Assembly (NCBI RefSeq): GCF_015057185.1 | Contig: NZ_SVEV01000034.1 | Span: 1-34,003 of the forward strand | Reading direction: 5' to 3' | Length of the DNA stretch: 34,003 nt | Source: Pseudobutyrivibrio sp. | GTDB lineage: Bacteria > Bacillota > Clostridia > Lachnospirales > Lachnospiraceae | Part shown: positions 14,815-22,709 of the stretch, piece by piece | How positions within the stretch are numbered: position 1 is the first letter of the stretch | Layout: each line of letters begins with the position of its first letter | Translations under genes and position numbers: made by a program | Notes under the pieces: generated by a model | Seen by the model: the letters and a program-made list of their open reading frames with translations, nothing else | Told to the model about the DNA's origin: nothing | The model's database searches: none

Positions 14815-16398
14815 TTAATGATACACAAAGCCAAGCATTGTTATATCATCAAATTGGTCAACTTCTTCTGTGAACAGCTTTATGCTTTTCCTAACATGTA
14901 GCAGTAGTTCTTCGGCATCTCCATTAGGATTAACGTTTAAAGCCTCTAACAGCCTCTCTGTACCATACAATTCATTATTTCTATTAGTTGCCTCTGTCAC
15001 GCCATCAGTGTAGACAAAAAGACTATCTCCTGAATGCAGTTCAAATTCATGCTCTCCAAATTTTAGCCCTTCAAAAGTTGCTACCGCAGGTGAATGCTTA
15101 TAAATAGATAGCTCAAATTGCCCACCATTTCGCTTAATAGCTGGATGCTCATGCCCTGCATTTGCAGCCATACCTTTACCGGATGACACGTCAATTATGC
15201 CTAACCATACAGTTACAAAGAGATTTGATTTATTTCCTTCACATAATCTAGCATTTACATCTTCTAATATCTTCCCTGGCGATAAACACTTACCAGACAT
15301 TGCCCTTGTTTTTATAAGTGTTTTGACTACCACCATAAATAGCGCCGCCGGAACTCCTTTTCCAGAAACGTCCCCTATTACCAATGCTATGTGACTATCA
15401 TCAATGAAAAAGAAATCGTAAAAATCTCCACCCACTTCTTTCGCAGGTGTCATAGTGGCAAATATGTCAAATTCAGCTCTATCTGGGAATGGTGGAAAGT
15501 CTTGTGGTAACATTTCTGCCTGTATACGAGTTGCAACATTTAGCTCTGCTCCTATACGTTCTTTCTCCGCAGTTATCTTCTGTATATTATCAATGTAATC
15601 AACAATATCCTCTTCCATCTTATATATGGATTGAGCTAAATCTTCCAGCTCATCATTGGTATGTATTGAGTCCCTCAATTCTTTTTCAATGGTTGTGCTG
15701 GCTGCAAAATTACGTACATTCTTTCTAATAAGCATCAGTGGCTTAATCAAATTCTTATGGATAAAATACCAGTTCATCACACAGAAAGCCCCAAGAAGAA
15801 TTAAAGCTATTATAATCATATTTGCGACATAATTAAGCAAAGTGGTTCTAATTAGCTTCATGTTTGTATCAACAAATAATAATGCAACCACTTCTCCTGA
15901 ACTATCCTTTATGGGCAAACAGCTAGATGTCAAATAGCCATATTTAGAATGTCTAACCAAGTATCCCTCTGGCTTTATTCCTTCTGTATAGGCTTTCCAA
16001 ATCTCCTCAAACGGTGCGGAAATAGGGTCCACAAAGCCCATATTACTTCCAGAATCGTAGATGTACTTAATAGTCTTATCTTCACTAGGCACACCTATAT
16101 AAATATATGCTGCGCTAGATTCATCCTGTACCTCCTTTAGGTAATTAGCCATCCATTGGTAGTAATCATCTTCTTTCCATGTAGATGCATACTCAGCAAT
16201 CTTTTCATGGTCGATTTGCTCTAAAATTATGTTAGCAACCACATATCCTCGTTCGTTGTATATTGCTTGAATAGCTCTATCAAATATTATTGAACCACTT
16301 ACACACATCAGTACAAGAAGTAATAAAGTGAATACAGCAATTCCTACATATGATTTCTTGCTAATAGTAAATCTTCTTTTCTTTCTTGTCTTACTCAT
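14815..16398 (-). CDS. membrane-anchored RsbU/SpoIIE-type serine phosphatase
   Basis: PP2C-like phosphatase with an extracellular sensor, about 527 aa. Two membrane segments (near residues 18-40 and 190-212) flank a ~150-residue outer domain (Cache/CHASE-like). A HAMP-like linker follows (HKNLIKPLMLIRKNV). A short coiled coil (ERIGAELNVATRIQAEMLP) then leads to the SpoIIE domain with metal-binding GGDFYDFF, GDVSGKGVPAALFM and QFDDITML. The outer sensing domain is cytoplasm-external; the catalytic domain is inside. RsbU-type enzymes dephosphorylate STAS anti-anti-sigma factors. No STAS or RsbW gene of classic form is adjacent. Start at the ATG at 16398 (GAGGGGA just upstream); the in-frame TTG at 16416 is unlikely. 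Downstream partner of the response regulator gene, 14 bp apart. Confidence 0.9.
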   Translation of the reverse strand: MSKTRKKRRFTISKKSYVGIAVFTLLLLVLMCVSGSIIFDRAIQAIYNERGYVVANIILEQIDHEKIAEYASTWKEDDYYQWMANYLKEVQDESSAAYIYIGVPSEDKTIKYIYDSGSNMGFVDPISAPFEEIWKAYTEGIKPEGYLVRHSKYGYLTSSCLPIKDSSGEVVALLFVDTNMKLIRTTLLNYVANMIIIALILLGAFCVMNWYFIHKNLIKPLMLIRKNVRNFAASTTIEKELRDSIHTNDELEDLAQSIYKMEEDIVDYIDNIQKITAEKERIGAELNVATRIQAEMLPQDFPPFPDRAEFDIFATMTPAKEVGGDFYDFFFIDDSHIALVIGDVSGKGVPAALFMVVVKTLIKTRAMSGKCLSPGKILEDVNARLCEGNKSNLFVTVWLGIIDVSSGKGMAANAGHEHPAIKRNGGQFELSIYKHSPAVATFEGLKFGEHEFELHSGDSLFVYTDGVTEATNRNNELYGTERLLEALNVNPNGDAEELLLHVRKSIKLFTEEVDQFDDITMLGFVYH

Positions 16399-16412
16399 TT
16401 TCCCCTCAATAA

Positions 16413-17234
16413 TCAAATAGCATCTTCATCCTCATACAATGCATAACTGATTTCGTCAAGCTCTGCATGAAAGAATTCTGGCCAGCTATATTGGTTCATA
16501 TAATCTCCCATATATTGATACTTTGATTCTTTCTTTTTCTCTAACCAGTCAAATAAATCACACTCAATTTTATCTTTTGCAATGGCCATACTGCCACGTT
16601 GCTTAATAATGATTCCCTCAAGCTTCAATTTTTTGAATGTATTTTGTAAATCCTGTCTAAGATTACATAAATAGGACAATTTCTTTTCTGGATCACCATC
16701 ATCTTCCCATAATGATGCGATTAATTCCCCATTAGATGTCTGTGCCCCCTTATTATTAATCAGGACAGCGACAATTTCTTTTGTCCTATTATATTTAAAA
16801 GAAACTGGTTCTCCATCTACAAACAACTCAAAATTTCCGAATGTTTGAGCAAATACCCTCTTATATTTTTTTCGTAATTCTGGATATCTAAGAGCATCAA
16901 GTTCCTTACCAACTCTGACTTTCAGCTCTGGTTTAAATATGTATCCACTAGCATGAATTTGCATTGCTTCAAAGGCAAACTCCTTGTGCTCCGTCAAAAA
17001 GATAATGTTTGTGTATGGATTTAATTCAATCAAATACTTTCCTAAATCTATGCCTGTTAGTTCCGGCATATTAACATCAAGGAAAGCAACATCTATCTCT
17101 GTCTCCCTTGCTTTTGCCAGCGCAGAGAGCGCACTATCAAAAGAGTAGCACTCTGCATCTGGCCTTAATTCTTTTACTAAATTCGTAATCAAATCTAGAG
17201 AAGTGCGTTCATCATCTACTGTTAAAATAGTCAT
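16413..17234 (-). CDS. response regulator with C-terminal winged-helix / BTAD-like region
   Basis: About 273 aa. The N-terminal receiver domain (residues 1-120) has the acidic pair DD (7-8), the phospho-acceptor Asp53 in FLDVNMP, Thr in FLTEH and a Lys near FKPE. After a linker, FGNFELFVDGEPVSFKYNRTKEIVAVLINN starts an OmpR/SARP-like winged helix, followed by a helical tail. This arrangement is frequent in Lachnospiraceae regulators that lie beside SpoIIE phosphatases. The start at 17234 has GGGGAGG 6 nt upstream. It lies between a hypothetical gene and the phosphatase gene, all on one strand, so the three are probably one signalling operon. No histidine kinase gene is in the window. Confidence 0.87.
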   Translation of the reverse strand: MTILTVDDERTSLDLITNLVKELRPDAECYSFDSALSALAKARETEIDVAFLDVNMPELTGIDLGKYLIELNPYTNIIFLTEHKEFAFEAMQIHASGYIFKPELKVRVGKELDALRYPELRKKYKRVFAQTFGNFELFVDGEPVSFKYNRTKEIVAVLINNKGAQTSNGELIASLWEDDGDPEKKLSYLCNLRQDLQNTFKKLKLEGIIIKQRGSMAIAKDKIECDLFDWLEKKKESKYQYMGDYMNQYSWPEFFHAELDEISYALYEDEDAI

Positions 17235-17248
17235 TTCGCACCTCCCCA

Positions 17249-17746
17249 TCACATAGTTACCGACTTAATCTTCTGATTTTTTCGCTGCTCTGCAGTCATA
17301 TGTAGTGGGTCCGCCTCGCCCACCACTAATGTTTCGCCATCATTGATTGCCGCCTCATGCAAAGGGCCAGCATTCATATCAGCAATCACCAAAGCTGCAA
17401 ATCTATCATAGTTGTCAAAATCAATTACAGGAAAATGATGCTTCATTCGATACCAGTGATTTGGATCATAACCCATGCTACCAATATATAAACGGTCTGC
17501 TGTTTCAGCCACCTCGTCTAAACCAGCAGGCTGACCAGGCTCAAGCTGGTATTCCTCACAAAACAATACTGCATAGGCCTTTAAAACCCTATCTCTCACA
17601 GTTTCATCCGTCCCATTTTGATTTTTTCGCCCCGTAAGAGACTCCATTACTTTGTAATAATACTCCCTAGCCTGATCATCTTCATCAAACCGTACAATGG
17701 CATCATAAAATGCTTTCTCTTTAAAATTTACTGCATCATTTACCAT
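17249..17746 (-). CDS. hypothetical protein, first gene of the phosphatase operon
   Basis: 165-aa soluble protein that I do not recognise. No membrane segment or signal peptide. Visible features are an acidic N-terminal helix (KEKAFYDAIVRFDEDDQAREYYY), a middle block with aromatic residues (YIGSMGYDPNHWYRMKHHFPVIDFDNYDRF) and a polar tail. The start at 17746 is supported by GAGGG 6-7 nt upstream. It ends 14 bp before the response-regulator ATG and is co-directional, so co-expression is likely. Function unknown; a link to the regulator or phosphatase would be inference from position only. Confidence 0.6.
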   Translation of the reverse strand: MVNDAVNFKEKAFYDAIVRFDEDDQAREYYYKVMESLTGRKNQNGTDETVRDRVLKAYAVLFCEEYQLEPGQPAGLDEVAETADRLYIGSMGYDPNHWYRMKHHFPVIDFDNYDRFAALVIADMNAGPLHEAAINDGETLVVGEADPLHMTAEQRKNQKIKSVTM

Positions 17747-17771
17747 AAAATTACCCTCACCTGTTTAACTG

Positions 17772-18056
17772 CTAATTAGCCTCTGATAATGGAATATATT
17801 CAAGCTCAGTGTAGTCATCTGATGAAGCTTCTCTTTCAGTGTATTCTTCCTCTGTAGCACTTTCCCATTCTTCACCATCATATGAAATAAACCAAGGCTG
17901 TTCTTCATTCTCATAAGCATCATATTTTGTCGCCCACTGCAAAACTAGTTCAGTGGTATTTGGACTAATGTCATATACATTTTTGCCAGTTATGTTTATC
18001 ATTTTTAATACTATCATAAGTGCCACAAAAGTATTAGATTTGCGGCAAATTTTCAT
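17772..18056 (-). CDS. small acidic hypothetical protein
   Basis: Up to 94 aa, not recognised. The first ~19 residues are basic and hydrophobic (FVALMIVLKM). The rest is polar and very acidic at the end (EEYTEREASSDDYTELEY). There is no clear Shine-Dalgarno before the first ATG (18056) or before internal ATGs at 18017 and 18002, so start and reality are uncertain. It lies 25 bp upstream of the 17746 gene on the same strand and may lead that operon. Confidence 0.45.
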   Translation of the reverse strand: MKICRKSNTFVALMIVLKMINITGKNVYDISPNTTELVLQWATKYDAYENEEQPWFISYDGEEWESATEEEYTEREASSDDYTELEYIPLSEAN

Positions 18057-18090
18057 TCTTTGTTCAAATATTCAAAAAATTCCCAAAAAA

Positions 18091-18115
18091 AGTGGGCTAA
18101 ACACATTAGCCCACT
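18091..18115 (-). terminator. terminator after the small zinc-ribbon gene
   Basis: Perfect 10-bp stem: AGTGGGCTAA at 18091-18100 with TTAGCCCACT at 18106-18115. On the minus strand it is followed by T7 (plus 18084-18090). Confidence 0.85.
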
Positions 18116-18146
18116 GAATTTAATAATATTTAATAATAACTACCTT

Positions 18147-18290
18147 TTATCTCTTATTTGAAAATCTTAATTCGCACTTAATATTGCAAAAAATCGGTAC
18201 ATACCCATGGGCATACTTCTTGTTCGCCTCTTCTGTAGAAATAAAGAATATCTTTTTACAATTTGGGCATTTGAGCTTAATCATTTCCAT
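18147..18290 (-). CDS. small zinc-ribbon protein
   Basis: 47-aa basic protein with a likely zinc-binding pair of knuckles: LKCPNCKKIFF near the N-terminus and PIFCNIKCELRF near the C-terminus (CxxC...CxxxC). The open frame runs back to 18374, but that part overlaps the terminator at 18346-18375. The ATG at 18290 has AGAGGT 7 nt upstream and gives a clean small protein. Role unknown; such ribbons occur in DNA- or RNA-binding helper proteins. Own terminator downstream. Confidence 0.65.
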   Translation of the reverse strand: MEMIKLKCPNCKKIFFISTEEANKKYAHGYVPIFCNIKCELRFSNKR

Positions 18291-18345
18291 AAAGCTTACC
18301 TCTTTACAACTATACAATATCCACCTTGCCAATAGATGAACAAAA

Positions 18346-18375
18346 AGTGCTTGACCTAACAAAAGGTCAAGCACT
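18346..18375 (-). terminator. terminator after the DUF975 gene
   Basis: Perfect 12-bp stem: AGTGCTTGACCT at 18346-18357 and AGGTCAAGCACT at 18364-18375. On the minus strand T5 follows. It lies 5 bp after the DUF975 stop codon. Confidence 0.88.
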
Positions 18376-18380
18376 GTAAT

Positions 18381-19073
18381 TTATTGCTTCTTTGAAAGCT
18401 CAATATATAAAGCAGCATCAGCATTATGCTTATATGGCGCAACAAATAGAGCCATAGCTAAACCAAATGTTACTATACCAAATAGGTACCATCCAATAAA
18501 TGATAAATCATACAAGAATGTACGCCATTTATGACCATTCATCATTTCACGTGATTTTGTAATAACCTCTGTAGCTGATAACTCAGGATTATCCTTTAAT
18601 ATATAAGGTACCATTCTATATGAGTATGACTTTATGCAACCAGGAATAATGAACAATAATGTCCACAGGCAAAGGAACAAATCTGAAAGGAATAATGTAA
18701 TAAATGTATGTCCATATCCACCAAATCCTGTTTTGATTTCTCCCAGTGGAGCCTTTCCTTCTTCTATATTTCTCTTAAAGAATCTATAACATCCAACCTT
18801 CAATGGATTAAATAAGAATATCTTTAATAAAAGAGATATAACAAACATTGCGCCAAGAGCTACTAAAACAATCTTAGCAAGCGCCACAACCTCTTCAGGT
18901 GTCAAACCGGCTAATAACTGCTGTACCCACTCATCGGAATCACTATGATTTGAAGTTACCGAACTATTAACCGCCAACAACGAATTAAGGATTATTGCTG
19001 CTAATACGCTCTTCCAATAATTGCCTAAAAACGCTGCTTTACCTTTAGCTTTAACATCCCCAATTGACCACAT
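18381..19073 (-). CDS. DUF975 family membrane protein
   Basis: About 230-aa integral membrane protein of the DUF975 family. It begins with the characteristic basic amphipathic GDVKAKGKAAFLGNYWKSVLAAI. Several hydrophobic segments follow, with the conserved block FLFNPLKVGCYRFFKRN, a glycine-rich GFGGYGHTFITLFL, and the late IIPGCIKSYSYRMVPYILKDNPELSATEVITKSREMMNGHKWRTF. Function unknown; the family is widespread in Firmicutes. The start at 19073 has GAGAGGAG 8 nt upstream; a TTG at 19091 is out of place. The ~200 bp upstream (19092-19291) is T-rich with repeated AACTATT-like words and no credible gene. Confidence 0.85.
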   Translation of the reverse strand: MWSIGDVKAKGKAAFLGNYWKSVLAAIILNSLLAVNSSVTSNHSDSDEWVQQLLAGLTPEEVVALAKIVLVALGAMFVISLLLKIFLFNPLKVGCYRFFKRNIEEGKAPLGEIKTGFGGYGHTFITLFLSDLFLCLWTLLFIIPGCIKSYSYRMVPYILKDNPELSATEVITKSREMMNGHKWRTFLYDLSFIGWYLFGIVTFGLAMALFVAPYKHNADAALYIELSKKQ

Positions 19074-19291
19074 GTCCCATACTCCTCTCAATTAAACAGA
19101 CAATAGTTTCATATTTCATATACATAGATAATACATCTTTTTTTTGAGGTATATTTCCCTTTTCACATTTTTTTAAGAAATTATTATCACTATTTTTAGA
19201 TGCCAGTTTAGCTATATGCATATTTTTAGCTACTTTAACTATTAGAACTATTTTATCTATTGCATTTATTAAAACTATTTGCACTAGCTTT

Positions 19292-20506
19292 TTACTGTCC
19301 CTTAAGCTTATATACTATTGTAATTTGAACCTTATTCTTCTTTACCCCAACAATAATATCATCAGCCACACTGGCTACAATAGATCGTTCCAACTCATCC
19401 CATGCAGCCTTTATTTCTTCGCTGCTATCCTTATTAGAAGAGACATTCTCTTTATATTCTCCCATGGACCAGGTAACTCCGGCAAATTCAAGTGGCATCA
19501 TAACAGCTGATGCCTCATTATAAAGACCTAATCCCATGACGTTAACCATATTTCCATTGTATTTTTGGTTTAACTTCATTACACTGTCGTAATTTAAAAG
19601 ACCTGTTTCTATCAAATCCCTAATTTTACCTGTAAATCCTTCAACTAAACTGTTTTTTCTACTAGGCGCCAATGATAAAATATCATATTTCTTATCCGCA
19701 TCCATCTTGGTATTTCCAATTACTTTAACGCAACATTCATCATTGTATCTTTCTGCCCACATTAAAGCGTCAAAATCGCCAGTCATTTCCTTGACCATGC
19801 CAATAGTCTCATCCATGATAAGCTTCATATGCAATGTATCTTTTTTGCCTGCATTGAGCATGCCTACGCAATCATCGACTTTTCCATATGCTTTGGCTAA
19901 TTCCTCTTCATTTGGTGTTAACATTATGTAATCTGTTGTAATTGATGCACGCTTAGAACCAACAACATCTAGTGACTTACTAAAATTCTTGGAAATTAAT
20001 ATATTTACTTCATTATTTTTAGCACTTACAAGAATGTCATCTGCAAGATTAGCAAGAACCGAACGTTCCAAATTCTCCCATGATTCCTCGGCATATTTAT
20101 CTTTTGCACGCTTTTTCATTAAATCTGCTTCATACTCGGCCAAAGACCAGGTTGCCTTTTTATGACCAGATAGAATATCTTTAAATCCCTCTACAAATGA
20201 TTTATTTGCAGAATTACTTCCAGAAGACGAAATTGAAACCAACTCTTCCTTTTGGTTTGCATCAAGTTTTGTCTTCACCTTTATATGTATATATGCAAAG
20301 CGGCCATTTCCTTCAAACCAAATTTCTATTGGATCATTTGCTAATACAATCGAATCTACTAATCTAAGCCCTTCTTCTGTTAATAAAGAAAAGCGTAATG
20401 CTTTTCGACCAGTGATGTTAGCATTTTTTTCAAATTCCTCAACTATAGTCTTAACAACTGTAAAGCTCTTATTTAACTCAGTAATTGTAATATGTTTAGA
20501 TTGCAT
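19292..20506 (-). CDS. tandem-domain hypothetical protein (possibly RsbW/GHKL-like repeats)
   Basis: 404 aa, soluble, strongly supported start (AGGAGGGGG before ATG). It contains two diverged copies of one domain. The end motif of copy 1, WENLERSVLANLADDILVS (143-161), matches WDELERSIVASVADDIIVG (369-387). TWSLAEYE (119-126) matches TWSMGEYK (345-352). LLTEEGLRLV (41-50) aligns with IMDETIGMV (230-238). The block LDANQKEELVSIS (81-93) aligns with MDADKKYDILSLA (268-280). Copy 2 has ~38 extra residues. The LLTEEGLRLV-type helix recalls the N-box helix of RsbW-like GHKL ATPases, but the conserved Asn and G-boxes are not evident, so ATP binding is doubtful. Function unknown. A phosphatase of the RsbU type is encoded 3 kb away, so a link to partner-switching is possible but only inferred. 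Confidence 0.72.
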   Translation of the reverse strand: MQSKHITITELNKSFTVVKTIVEEFEKNANITGRKALRFSLLTEEGLRLVDSIVLANDPIEIWFEGNGRFAYIHIKVKTKLDANQKEELVSISSSGSNSANKSFVEGFKDILSGHKKATWSLAEYEADLMKKRAKDKYAEESWENLERSVLANLADDILVSAKNNEVNILISKNFSKSLDVVGSKRASITTDYIMLTPNEEELAKAYGKVDDCVGMLNAGKKDTLHMKLIMDETIGMVKEMTGDFDALMWAERYNDECCVKVIGNTKMDADKKYDILSLAPSRKNSLVEGFTGKIRDLIETGLLNYDSVMKLNQKYNGNMVNVMGLGLYNEASAVMMPLEFAGVTWSMGEYKENVSSNKDSSEEIKAAWDELERSIVASVADDIIVGVKKNKVQITIVYKLKGQ

Positions 20507-20587
20507 ATTTCCCCCTCCTATTATGCTAAAGTTCTTCTAATTATATAATTATTTTGTGTACAATTAGTTAAAAAAGCCAATTATTTC

Positions 20588-21016
20588 TCATGTAATTAAA
20601 TCTTTTGGTGACCAACTTTCCTGTAAATCTTCTATAACAACATTCTCATCTACTTTAACGGCGATCTGATATTCATCCTCATAAACTACTTCTCCAGGGA
20701 AATTAGTATAGACTACATAATAAGGATGATTATATTTTTCCAATAGCCAAAGAAGAGGATTGATCATTTTCATCATCATTTCTGAATTCTCAGTTTTAAA
20801 ATAACAAATGACCTTTTCTTGTCTCATGCATTGAGGTGGCCAAGGTAATTCATCTGCGAACCATAATTCAAGCTCATGATAAAGCGATTCATCCTCCTCA
20901 TCTAAAACACCATTTGTAACCATCTGATGTAGCATGCTAAATATCCCCTTACCAACTCTAGTATTTGCTGCTAATTCTTTTCCCTGTATTCTGCAATATT
21001 TATATTTGATTGCCAT
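20588..21016 (-). CDS. hypothetical protein
   Basis: 142-aa soluble protein, not recognised. The first block MAIKYKYCRIQGKELAANTRVGKGIFSMLHQMV is basic. The middle has ELPWPPQCMRQEKVICYFKTENSEMMMKM, and then YNHPYYVVYTNFPGEVVYEDEYQIAVKV. The acidic, aromatic composition suggests a small alpha/beta enzyme or immunity-like protein; neither is supported by a motif. It has a good GGAGG site and lies 42 bp downstream of the NlpC/P60 gene on the same strand. It is immediately upstream of the tandem-domain gene. Confidence 0.6.
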   Translation of the reverse strand: MAIKYKYCRIQGKELAANTRVGKGIFSMLHQMVTNGVLDEEDESLYHELELWFADELPWPPQCMRQEKVICYFKTENSEMMMKMINPLLWLLEKYNHPYYVVYTNFPGEVVYEDEYQIAVKVDENVVIEDLQESWSPKDLIT

Positions 21017-21058
21017 AGTAGACCTCCGCAGTTAATGACTAATAACACCACCATTTTT

Positions 21059-22489
21059 CTACATAGATATTTTCCATGGTTCTACTATTCCGTTAATATT
21101 CTCCAGCCATGTTGTACCATTTCTTCGCCTTACAGTTATTGGGGTAACTGCAACGGTATTTTCTGTTCTCACATCCAAATATCCATTACTATCTGATGTT
21201 GAGCCCAATGCACTAATTACATAATTAACACCATTGACTGTTCCCAAATAAATCATTGTATGCCCAGGTAAATATAGAGGTGTACCTGGAACACACTGTG
21301 AAATTAACGTGGTTTTGGTTTCATTATCATATTCAGCCACATTTAAGCATGTTCCTGGTACTTCCTTCTGCCAGCTAGTATTTCTTGGCATCTCTAGTCC
21401 AAAACACTTATATACATTTCTAACAAGAGCTGAACAGTCCACAGAGTCAAGCATTCCGCCCCAACCATATGTATCACCTAAATATTTAAACGCTAAAGAA
21501 ACTATATTTTCAGATGTCATTGGCAAATATCCAATACTCACATCTTTATTTTGTGCAATCAATGCTATTTGTTTTACGCATTGTCCATAAGCATCTCTTG
21601 TTGGTAGATATACCACATAATTATTCCATGTTCCTCGCATGGCAATATTTCTTGGAATCTCCCACTCAGGTACCAATTTAAGTGTTGTTCCCATCGTCAG
21701 CTTCACCCCTGATGTTGATGGTGAATAATAAGATTCTGAAAGGGTAAAGTAATCGGTTGTTACAACTATAAAATCTTTCCCATCCACGTCAGTCTGCCAC
21801 ATATCAAGCCATTCTGCTTTACCATTGCAAAATGCTATATCATTTCCAAGAACCCAACCAGAAACATTGTTTGAATATCCCCAATAGAAAACACAATTAT
21901 TTACAATTGCACATTGTTTAACTAAAAATGGTTCATTAACTTTCAATGAGGATAATACAACTTCATCATCCGAATCCGTTTCGCTATAACCTATATAGTC
22001 TATAGTTGGAATACTTTTTATCTGTGTTTGACTTACTGCAAGTGCATACTTAGGCGCAATCTGATTATCCCAACCTGTTGAAACAACAGCTGCAGAAATC
22101 ATAGAATAATATGTCAATGTATCTGTGGCCACTCCATTAACAAATATTGCTTTTTCTGGCATTTCTGCCACTATTGATTCCGATAAGCTGTTTTTCAATT
22201 CTGAGGCATCAAACATTGCATCCATAGCAGTTACATCATTCATATTGCAAGCATCAGTTCTCATTGCAGCATCATTAAACTGGTTAATTTGGCTTACATC
22301 CATAAGTACTTGTCCATTGACTTGTTGAGATAATGAATTCCAATAATTTGACTCACACATTTCCTTGGTAACTGTACTTTCTGTTGAAACATTCGCCTGC
22401 ACAGTACCAAAAGTACTATTCTCAAAAAGAATAATTGCTAAACTGGATACACAAATTGTTTTTCCGATTTTTGATTTTATCTTTCCCAT
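21059..22489 (-). CDS. secreted SH3-NlpC/P60 peptidoglycan endopeptidase
   Basis: Cell-wall hydrolase of the NlpC/P60 cysteine-peptidase family, which cleaves peptidoglycan peptides (usually gamma-D-Glu-mDAP). About 476 aa. The signal peptide has basic MGKIKSKIGK, a hydrophobic core ICVSSLAIILF and a likely cleavage after VQA. A long N-terminal part (roughly 30-150) is unassigned. SH3-like blocks follow (SSLKVNEPFLVKQ...SGWVLGNDIAF). The catalytic domain begins near GDTYGWGGMLDSVDCSALVRNVY, with the nucleophile Cys after D, and has the His in PGHTMIYLG. The start at 22489 is chosen because it begins the signal peptide; the in-frame ATG at 22528 adds 13 residues and has no Shine-Dalgarno. Extracellular. 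The likely role is cell separation or wall turnover. Confidence 0.88.
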   Translation of the reverse strand: MGKIKSKIGKTICVSSLAIILFENSTFGTVQANVSTESTVTKEMCESNYWNSLSQQVNGQVLMDVSQINQFNDAAMRTDACNMNDVTAMDAMFDASELKNSLSESIVAEMPEKAIFVNGVATDTLTYYSMISAAVVSTGWDNQIAPKYALAVSQTQIKSIPTIDYIGYSETDSDDEVVLSSLKVNEPFLVKQCAIVNNCVFYWGYSNNVSGWVLGNDIAFCNGKAEWLDMWQTDVDGKDFIVVTTDYFTLSESYYSPSTSGVKLTMGTTLKLVPEWEIPRNIAMRGTWNNYVVYLPTRDAYGQCVKQIALIAQNKDVSIGYLPMTSENIVSLAFKYLGDTYGWGGMLDSVDCSALVRNVYKCFGLEMPRNTSWQKEVPGTCLNVAEYDNETKTTLISQCVPGTPLYLPGHTMIYLGTVNGVNYVISALGSTSDSNGYLDVRTENTVAVTPITVRRRNGTTWLENINGIVEPWKISM

Positions 22490-22645
22490 GTTTTCCCAAT
22501 CCCCTTTTAAGTAGTGCGTAACATCCATATTTTAAATTGAAAACATTTTACTCCATAAATGTGTAAAAACATTTAAAATACGTTACTTATTACACAATAT
22601 CTTTTAAGTTGAACACAGAATCAACATACATTTTTCATAAAAAAT

Positions 22646-22680
22646 ACGCCAGTTTACAGCATTTTAGCTACAACTGGCGT
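22646..22680 (-). terminator. terminator after the rep gene
   Basis: Perfect 9-bp stem: ACGCCAGTT at 22646-22654 with AACTGGCGT at 22672-22680. On the minus strand an ATTTTTT tract follows. It closes the rep transcript about 30 bp after the stop codon. Confidence 0.85.
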
Positions 22681-22709
22681 GGTAAAAGTCCGCAATATTC
22701 TGTTTTTTA

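Noticed and set aside
19051-19284. 77-aa minus-strand open frame upstream of the DUF975 gene
   Set aside because: It overlaps the DUF975 start out of frame, sits in T-rich intergenic sequence, has biased Ile/Lys/Val composition and no ribosome site.
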